From the NCBI GenBank assembly GCA_002687255.1, contig NYZR01000032.1, forward strand, positions 1-9,140: DNA of 9,140 nt. The letters run 5' to 3'. The stretch's first letter is position 1. Each line of letters opens with the position of its first letter. The position numbers were made by a program, and so were the translations under genes. The notes beneath the pieces were generated by a model. The model searched no databases. It was not told where the DNA came from and worked only from the letters and a program-made list of their open reading frames with translations. The DNA is from Candidatus Pacearchaeota archaeon (GTDB lineage Archaea; Nanobdellota; Nanobdellia; Pacearchaeales; GW2011-AR1). Shown here piece after piece: positions 4,852-9,140 of this stretch.

Positions 4852-7506
4852 ATGCGGAAGAAGGGTGTGATTTTAGCTGCTTTTGTTGTTGTTTTGGTTT
4901 CTCTAGCAGCTGCTGGAGAAGTTCAGTTTTACGATGAGGATATTGGTCGAGCGTATCAGGCAGGGGAAGCGTTGAGGGGAACGGTGAATTTGAGTTTTGC
5001 TAATGTGTCTTCGCAGGCCGTTCTTAGTAGTAGTTTCGTGGGAAACATCTCTTTGTTGGACTGGCTTGAGGGGCAAGGATTGGTTGAAAGTGTGGACTTT
5101 TCCTGTAGCACCGTAGCATGTGCTCGTGATTATACGCAAGGTGCTGCAGTTACGAACTTGAATTTGCCTGTCGATAGTGAAAAGACTGTGGGCTTCAAGC
5201 TGACCGGAGATGAAGTCAGTGTTCGATCTTTGCAGTTTCGAGTGAGAGGGAATAGTGGGCCATCGTGTGTGCGCCCCTTCTTGTTAGATGCGCTGAATCG
5301 GCAAGAATTTTTCTTGCAACAATCTGCGAGCACAGAAGTTGCATGTGAGACTGTCGATAGAGGATGTTTTGACGGCGAATTACTTGATGCCCAGTATCAG
5401 CTTGCAGAATTGACGAGTAATCCTTATTGTGAGAATGTGACATTAGCGCCTGCGCCATCCTATAGAGTTGGGGCGAAGGTGACCAACAGTAGCCTCACGA
5501 GTGATATGACCATGTCGCTCTATGATGCCGATTTCAATTTCTTTGGGAGTTGCGTGTTGCCTAGACACACCACAGATGTTGAGGAGTTGGGTTGTGTGGT
5601 TGATCGACCGTTACTGCACCAAGGTTCGTATTTTGTGTGTGTGCAAGGAAACTTGCCAGAGTCTGGCTACCAAATCCGGTTCGAACAATCTGGGGAGCGA
5701 TGTGGCACGGACAATTTCGATACTTCACAGCTGGATAGAGATTATGATGTGTTTGTTCAGGCGATGCAGTTTGATTTTCTAGATCTTGGAGTGAATGAAA
5801 GTTCATTCTTTACGTCTCATGGCGTCGGCTTGGTGGATACTTTGAATGCATATCTTGATAGCCAGTATAACCGAGACTGCACCGGCTCGGAAGGATGTTT
5901 GCTGCCGTTCCGATTTGTGTCGAAAGCTCAGGATTTGTTGTTCATGGAAGTTGAGGCCAAATATACGTCAGGGGCAACGCTGTTGACTGCTCCGGGGACA
6001 ATGTTCTTACTTGAAGAAGAGGAAGCGACCCTGAGTTCCGAGTCCCTTGAGTTGGATTTGTCTTCTACTAACTTCACTGCTCCTTCTGGAAAGAACATCA
6101 CTAAATTTGATCTGTATCTTGATGGGGAGAGTGTTTTGAATGCTTCGGTGGCGATGACGATTACCCAAGGATTTACCTTTGAGATGACGCCGAACTTTGC
6201 TTTGTTGGGACTGCCGACCAACTTTACTCTGGAGTATGCCGGAGCGGTGAGAAATGTGAAGTGGGACTTTGGAGATGGGCAAAGTGAGACGACGCTTACG
6301 AAAGGTGTAACGCATGCCTATGCAGAGGAAGGAACGTATGACGTGACTGTCGTTGTAACTAGGAATGATAGCGTTCAGGGAAAGAAGACGTTTACCATCT
6401 TGGTAGGGGATGCGGAGGAATCTGCTCGGACGTTGTTGGAGAGATATGATGCTCGGCTGATTAACTTGACAGGGGATATCTTGAGTGTTCCTTCATGGGC
6501 AAGAAGAGTAGTAGATGATCAGTTGGATTTGATTACGTTGAATGCTACCTTGACGCAACATCACCAGGAGTTCAGGACGGCGAATGCCACTGGCGCTTAT
6601 GCTTCACTTGTCTCTAAACTTTTGCAGTTGAACGTTCCCCAATCGATACAGAAAAGTTCCTCTGGATCTTTTCCTTTAGTGACAGGATTTGGAGAGCTTG
6701 ATCCGGAGCTTGTGCTTGAGGTCTCTGGACAGAAAGATGGAGATTCGGAGGAATTGAAAGCGGCGATTACTCAATGGTTTGGAGAGAGCTATGATGGGAC
6801 GATCTCTTTTGATGTGTTCTCACAGTTTGATGATGGTGGGAGAGATGATTTGGTTACGGTGTTTAAGGTTGATGTGAAGCCGGAAACTAGTGATGCTGCA
6901 TTTTTGTTCTTGGGATATCCTGTTGACGCTTTGATGTTTGCTGAGGCGTATGGGGAGAAGGCCATTAAGAGTGGTGCCATGATTTCTTTGCCTGCAGGGG
7001 GTGGAGCGAAGAGCTTCTCATTTGCTGTTGGTAGGAATGTTGGTGTCACGGAATTGGCAGCTTATGTTTCTCCAGAGGTGAATAGGCTTGGGATGACAAA
7101 GTTTGCGGTGGAAGGGCAGAAGAGGTATCCGGTTTGGACGGTTGTGTTGCTTGTTGTTGGCGTCTTGGTTGTGCTGTTCATTGCTTACTTATTTTTGGCT
7201 AGATGGTATCGTCATTCTTATGAGGGGCGTCTTTTTGCTAATAGGCAGGACTTGTCCAATATGTTGTCGTTCATCCACCGCTCTCGGAAGAGTGGTTCAG
7301 ATGATTCAGTTATTAAGAAAGGGTTGGGTGGACTGAAGTGGACTGGAGAGCAGGTTTCTTATGCATTTAAGAAGCTTGATGGGGGGCGTGTTGGGCTGCC
7401 TCTTTCTGGTTTGTTTGAGGGTCGGAAGGTGAGGAAAGAGATGGAGAAAGGGAGTGCTGGCAGAGGTGCTGTTGGCAAGGTTTTGAGGCCGGTTCGGCGA
7501 CGGTAA
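4852..7506 (+). CDS. Sequon-rich PKD-domain membrane glycoprotein with basic cytoplasmic tail
   Basis: This is an 884-residue type I membrane protein. Residues 1-21 are a signal peptide (MRKKG, then a hydrophobic core ending AAAG). The ectodomain (about 22-757) carries 14 N-x-S/T sequons, for example NVSS, NITK and NATG, so N-glycosylation is likely. Cysteines are concentrated in the first 350 residues. A PKD domain spans about 445-520 with the hallmark WDFGDG (471-476) and HAYAEEGTYDVTVVV. A mixed region (520-757) follows. One transmembrane helix lies at about 759-784. The roughly 100-residue cytoplasmic tail contains a two-helix motif (LSFIHRSRKSG ... IKKGLGGLKWTGEQVSYAFK, about 804-840) and ends in a strongly basic stretch (VLRPVRRR). 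The tail motif resembles short helical tails seen on other archaeal surface proteins, as I remember them. A surface adhesin or cell-envelope role is inferred from topology and neighbours; the specific ligand is unknown. Confidence 0.8.
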   Translation: MRKKGVILAAFVVVLVSLAAAGEVQFYDEDIGRAYQAGEALRGTVNLSFANVSSQAVLSSSFVGNISLLDWLEGQGLVESVDFSCSTVACARDYTQGAAVTNLNLPVDSEKTVGFKLTGDEVSVRSLQFRVRGNSGPSCVRPFLLDALNRQEFFLQQSASTEVACETVDRGCFDGELLDAQYQLAELTSNPYCENVTLAPAPSYRVGAKVTNSSLTSDMTMSLYDADFNFFGSCVLPRHTTDVEELGCVVDRPLLHQGSYFVCVQGNLPESGYQIRFEQSGERCGTDNFDTSQLDRDYDVFVQAMQFDFLDLGVNESSFFTSHGVGLVDTLNAYLDSQYNRDCTGSEGCLLPFRFVSKAQDLLFMEVEAKYTSGATLLTAPGTMFLLEEEEATLSSESLELDLSSTNFTAPSGKNITKFDLYLDGESVLNASVAMTITQGFTFEMTPNFALLGLPTNFTLEYAGAVRNVKWDFGDGQSETTLTKGVTHAYAEEGTYDVTVVVTRNDSVQGKKTFTILVGDAEESARTLLERYDARLINLTGDILSVPSWARRVVDDQLDLITLNATLTQHHQEFRTANATGAYASLVSKLLQLNVPQSIQKSSSGSFPLVTGFGELDPELVLEVSGQKDGDSEELKAAITQWFGESYDGTISFDVFSQFDDGGRDDLVTVFKVDVKPETSDAAFLFLGYPVDALMFAEAYGEKAIKSGAMISLPAGGGAKSFSFAVGRNVGVTELAAYVSPEVNRLGMTKFAVEGQKRYPVWTVVLLVVGVLVVLFIAYLFLARWYRHSYEGRLFANRQDLSNMLSFIHRSRKSGSDDSVIKKGLGGLKWTGEQVSYAFKKLDGGRVGLPLSGLFEGRKVRKEMEKGSAGRGAVGKVLRPVRRR
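6184..6411 (+). other. PKD domain within the 4852-7506 protein
   Basis: Encodes residues 445-520. The order is TPNFALLGLPTNFTLEY, then KWDFGDG, then THAYAEEGTYDVTVVV and a closing strand TFTILVGD. The W-D-F-G-D-G core and the later H-x-Y-x-x-x-G-x-Y-x-V-x-V-x-V are the classic PKD signature of an Ig-like beta sandwich found in archaeal surface-layer and adhesion proteins. Confidence 0.85.
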
Positions 7507-7538
7507 TCATGTGTGGTGAAGGGATAATGCTGGTAATT

Positions 7539-8230
7539 TTATGGGTCAGATAATTCAAACGCATGGCCTCCGTTGAAACTGAGGGCTGTGCTGTGAGCAT
7601 TGAAAGCTGCCTGGTCATCATAATTACTCACCCATACGTATTTAACAATGTCTTGATTCCTGAACCTCATTTGCTCAGGGAAGTTGACCGGCATAACTTT
7701 GATCTCATTTCTGTTTAATACTTCCCCGTAAGCTTGTGCATGCTGGCCGAAGGCGTTTATTGTGAAATCAAATTCTGCGAATCCTACTGTGGGGATGCCT
7801 CCTTTTTGCCTTATCACCTGCATTGTTTTTGTATCTAGCTCGATGACAGATCGGTTTTCAATAGGAACGTTTTGATTTTCTTCCTCTCTTGCTTGCACAC
7901 GGGGGGGGGTTCTGTTGGGCTCCACATGTCCTGCCTTCCATCCCCCTTTCCCGGATCATGCATAAACACGGCGTAATCAGGATATAAGAAATGAAAGCCA
8001 TTTCTCTTTCTGAAGAGTGGTAGTTTTCCTCTGCTGAATCTCATTTCGGATTGTGTTCTTCCACACACATGCCCCATAACTTCTTGTGATCTTGGATTTG
8101 ATCGGGCCTGAGCAAAGTTTTCGGTATCCATAATACCCCCCATGGATTCGACTTGCTTGTCCCAACGTCCTGTGTATCTGTGAACGGTTCTGCCGTCGCT
8201 TAGTGTGGCGATATATTTTGATTGGATCAC
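7539..8230 (-). pseudogene. Frameshifted gene of unknown function, split at a nine-C run
   Basis: Two overlapping minus-strand frames appear to be one gene. The upstream half starts at GTG 8230 (MIQSKYIATLSDGRTVHRY) and reads 110 codons to the C run at 7901-7909, after which it drifts into KQERKKIKTFLL and stops at 7835. The downstream half continues in another frame (RVQAREEENQ ... GGHAFELSDP) and stops at 7539. Inserting one C (ten instead of nine), or losing two, would join them into a 230- or 229-residue protein. No signal peptide or membrane helix is visible, and I do not recognise the family. The start is supported by a TATA-like box (8252-8259) 26 nt upstream. The downstream half could instead start at ATG 7925. 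The gene may be a true pseudogene, a phase-variable gene, or a sequencing or assembly error at the homopolymer. Confidence 0.6.
7901..7909. repeat. Homopolymer G9 (C9 on the coding strand) at the frame break
   Basis: A run of nine G on the plus strand sits exactly where the two halves of the minus-strand gene change frame. Such runs slip easily in replication and in sequencing. Ten would give one open frame. Confidence 0.9.
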
Positions 8231-8251
8231 TGAATATTTTGTTTATGGAGG

Positions 8252-8259
8252 TATTTAAG
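8252..8259 (-). promoter_or_regulatory. TATA-like box for the split minus-strand gene
   Basis: On the minus strand this reads CTTAAATA. Its centre (about 8256) is 26 nt from the GTG start at 8230, the same distance as at the other promoters in this window, which supports GTG as the start and the strand assignment. Confidence 0.45.
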
Positions 8260-8298
8260 GATTATTATAATGGGAACTGTTCTTTTTGTGGCGATAAG

Positions 8299-8307
8299 TT
8301 TATTAAA
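8299..8307 (+). promoter_or_regulatory. TATA box for the Era-like GTPase
   Basis: TTTATTAAA is centred about 25 nt before the ATG at 8328. AGGAG at 8320-8324, 3 nt before the ATG, resembles a ribosome binding site but would lie upstream of a transcript that begins at the ATG. The divergent promoter of the split gene is about 45 bp away. Confidence 0.6.
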
Positions 8308-8327
8308 TCGGCTTTCGGTAGGAGAAC

Positions 8328-8954
8328 ATGTTAGGTTTTTTCAAGAGGTTGTTTGGTGGGCTGTTTGGGAAGAGTGAAAGTATTAGTATTGGATTTTATG
8401 GGCCGCCGAATGCGGGGAAGACGAGTTTGGCGAATCAGATTTGTAAGGATTGGACAGGCGAGGATTTGGGAGATGTGAGTAAGGTGCCTCATGAGACTAG
8501 GCATGTGCAGTTCAAAGAGAAAGTTGATATTGAATATAAGGGGAAGAAGTTGACCTTCAAGATGGTGGATACACCAGGGATTGCTACTAGGATTGACTAT
8601 GAGGATTTTTTGAAGCATGGAATGAAAAAGAAAGATGCTAAGAAGAGAGCAAAGGAGGCAACGCAAGGGATTATTGAGTCGATTAAATGGTTAGAGGACA
8701 TGGATGCTGTTGTTGTCGTTCTTGATGCTTCGGCGAATCCGTATTCCCAGGTGAATGTGACGATTATGGGAAACTTGGTTGCTCGGAAGATTCCTGTTCT
8801 GTTAGTTGGGAATAAAATCGATTTGAAAAAGGCTAGTGTGAAAAAACTGACTTCTGCATTCCCCGAATATGATGCCGTTGGGATCTCTGCGAAGGAAGGG
8901 ACAAATATGGAAGATTTTTATGCTGCACTGTTTAAGCTTTCCAAGAAAGTTTAA
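8328..8954 (+). CDS. Era-like GTPase, archaeal type
   Basis: This is a 208-residue GTP-binding protein. Basic, hydrophobic N-terminal MLGFFKRLFGGLFGK may touch membrane or RNA. All G motifs are present: G1 GPPNAGKTS (about residues 25-33), a G2-region Thr in PHETRHV (about 54-60), G3 DTPG (about 81-84), G4 NKID (about 162-165) and G5 SAKEG (about 187-191). The middle block IDYEDFLKHGM ... AKEATQGIIESIKWL is typical of the archaeal Era-like family that I recall as MKxDxARxRAxEATxG. Unlike bacterial Era, it lacks the C-terminal KH domain. In haloarchaea, homologues sit with a Zn-ribbon gene and a DUF2073 gene near replication origins (from memory, the Oap set). Here the Zn-ribbon neighbour is absent within the window, but the next gene may be the DUF2073 partner. 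Start at ATG 8328 is set by the TATA box and the AGGAG motif. Its cellular role is not firmly known. Confidence 0.88.
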   Translation: MLGFFKRLFGGLFGKSESISIGFYGPPNAGKTSLANQICKDWTGEDLGDVSKVPHETRHVQFKEKVDIEYKGKKLTFKMVDTPGIATRIDYEDFLKHGMKKKDAKKRAKEATQGIIESIKWLEDMDAVVVVLDASANPYSQVNVTIMGNLVARKIPVLLVGNKIDLKKASVKKLTSAFPEYDAVGISAKEGTNMEDFYAALFKLSKKV

Positions 8955-8975
8955 GAGACCTTGGATATCTGGCTG

Positions 8976-8995
8976 AAAAGTTGTGAGCAACTTTT
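8976..8995 (+). other. Hairpin 1 after the GTPase (possible terminator)
   Basis: AAAAGTTG pairs perfectly with CAACTTTT across the loop TGAG: an 8-bp stem starting 22 nt after the GTPase stop. The 3' arm ends in TTTT, so it could help transcription termination or processing. Confidence 0.6.
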
Positions 8996-9003
8996 AAAAC
9001 AGT

Positions 9004-9024
9004 GAGGATTTTTAGGAAATCCTC
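9004..9024 (+). other. Hairpin 2 in the same spacer
   Basis: GAGGATTT pairs perfectly with AAATCCTC across a 5-nt loop, TTAGG. Its sequence is unrelated to the two flanking hairpins. Confidence 0.6.
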
Positions 9025-9029
9025 GAGCC

Positions 9030-9054
9030 TTAAAAGTTGCAGAGCAACTTTTAA
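9030..9054 (+). other. Hairpin 3, same arms as hairpin 1, overlapping a TATA-like run before the next gene
   Basis: TTAAAAGTTGC pairs with GCAACTTTTAA across the loop AGA: an 11-bp stem, with CC/GG continuing the pairing after a 2-nt bulge. The arm repeats that of hairpin 1; GCAACTTTTAAAA is an exact 13-nt direct repeat at 8987-8999 and 9044-9056. The right arm, CTTTTAAAAG, lies about 30 nt before the next ATG and could be its TATA box, so this palindrome may also be an operator. Confidence 0.6.
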
Positions 9055-9083
9055 AAGGTTTGCAGAACTAAAGGATACCACTT

Positions 9084-9140
9084 ATGGCAAGTAAAAAAAA
9101 GAGCAAAGGATTGAAGGGGTTGAGCTTACAGGTTGTTCCT
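9084..9140 (+). CDS. N-terminal fragment of a gene downstream of the GTPase (possibly DUF2073)
   Basis: The ATG at 9084 opens a frame that runs to the window end, giving 19 residues: a Lys-rich start (MASKKKSKG) and then LKGLSLQVVP. A TATA-like CTTTTAAAAG is centred about 31 nt upstream, allowing a very short leader. The GTPase is followed by a DUF2073 gene in many archaea, and the LSLQVVP strand is compatible with the first strand of that family, but 19 residues are too few to prove it. The call rests mostly on gene order. Confidence 0.5.
   Translation, partial: MASKKKSKGLKGLSLQVVP

Noticed and set aside
7835..7925. Two separate overlapping genes instead of one frameshifted gene
   Set aside because: The change of frame falls exactly at a C9 run, and the upstream frame loses protein-like character immediately after it; one interrupted gene is simpler, though two genes cannot be excluded.
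8331..8990. Minus-strand open frames opposite the GTPase
   Set aside because: They are shadows of a gene with all five G motifs intact; neither has a promoter at the expected distance or a recognisable domain.
8976..9056. CRISPR-like repeat array
   Set aside because: Only two partial copies of one arm sequence with a different hairpin between them; there are no regular spacers and no cas genes.

Overview
The window looks archaeal. The reasons are: class III (archaellin/pilin-type) signal peptides on two adjacent genes; TATA-like boxes 25-27 nt upstream of most first-in-operon start codons, as expected for leaderless or near-leaderless transcripts; an archaeal-type Era-like GTPase; and surface proteins with PKD and thrombospondin type-3 repeats. 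The style of the small pilin-like proteins and single-anchor Cys-rich surface proteins recalls DPANN archaea (Woesearchaeota-like). That placement is inference from remembered families, not a computed phylogeny.

Layout. 1-138 is the 3' end of a plus-strand gene with a DUF5678-like tail. It overlaps, tail to tail, a minus-strand gene (126-878) that clearly resembles the ArmA/Rmt/FmrO family of 16S rRNA m7G1405 methyltransferases. A single near-symmetric TATA box at 900-908 lies between this gene and a divergent plus-strand series. From 929 to 7506 that series appears to be a surface-structure locus: two overlapping pilin-like genes (929-1618, 1612-2025), a small unassigned protein (2062-2328), a Cys-rich TSP3/PKD protein with a C-terminal anchor (2374-4821), and a sequon-rich PKD protein with one transmembrane helix and a basic cytoplasmic tail (4852-7506). 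The last three each have their own TATA-like box, so this is a gene cluster and not one strict operon.

The segment 7539-8230 holds a minus-strand gene of unknown function, split in two frames at a run of nine C (coding strand). One extra C would restore a 230-residue protein. Its base skew is opposite to the rest of the window. At 8328-8954 is an Era-like GTPase, followed by about 130 bp carrying three back-to-back hairpins, two of which share the same arm sequence, and then the first 19 codons of another gene (possibly DUF2073, the usual partner of this GTPase).

How they may work together (inference): the pilin-like proteins could form a pseudopilus or surface filament, and the two large proteins could be exported and anchored as calcium-binding, glycosylated adhesins. 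The methyltransferase and the GTPase both point to the ribosome/RNA or housekeeping side and are probably unrelated to the surface locus. No tRNA, rRNA, CRISPR array, insertion sequence or integrase was seen.
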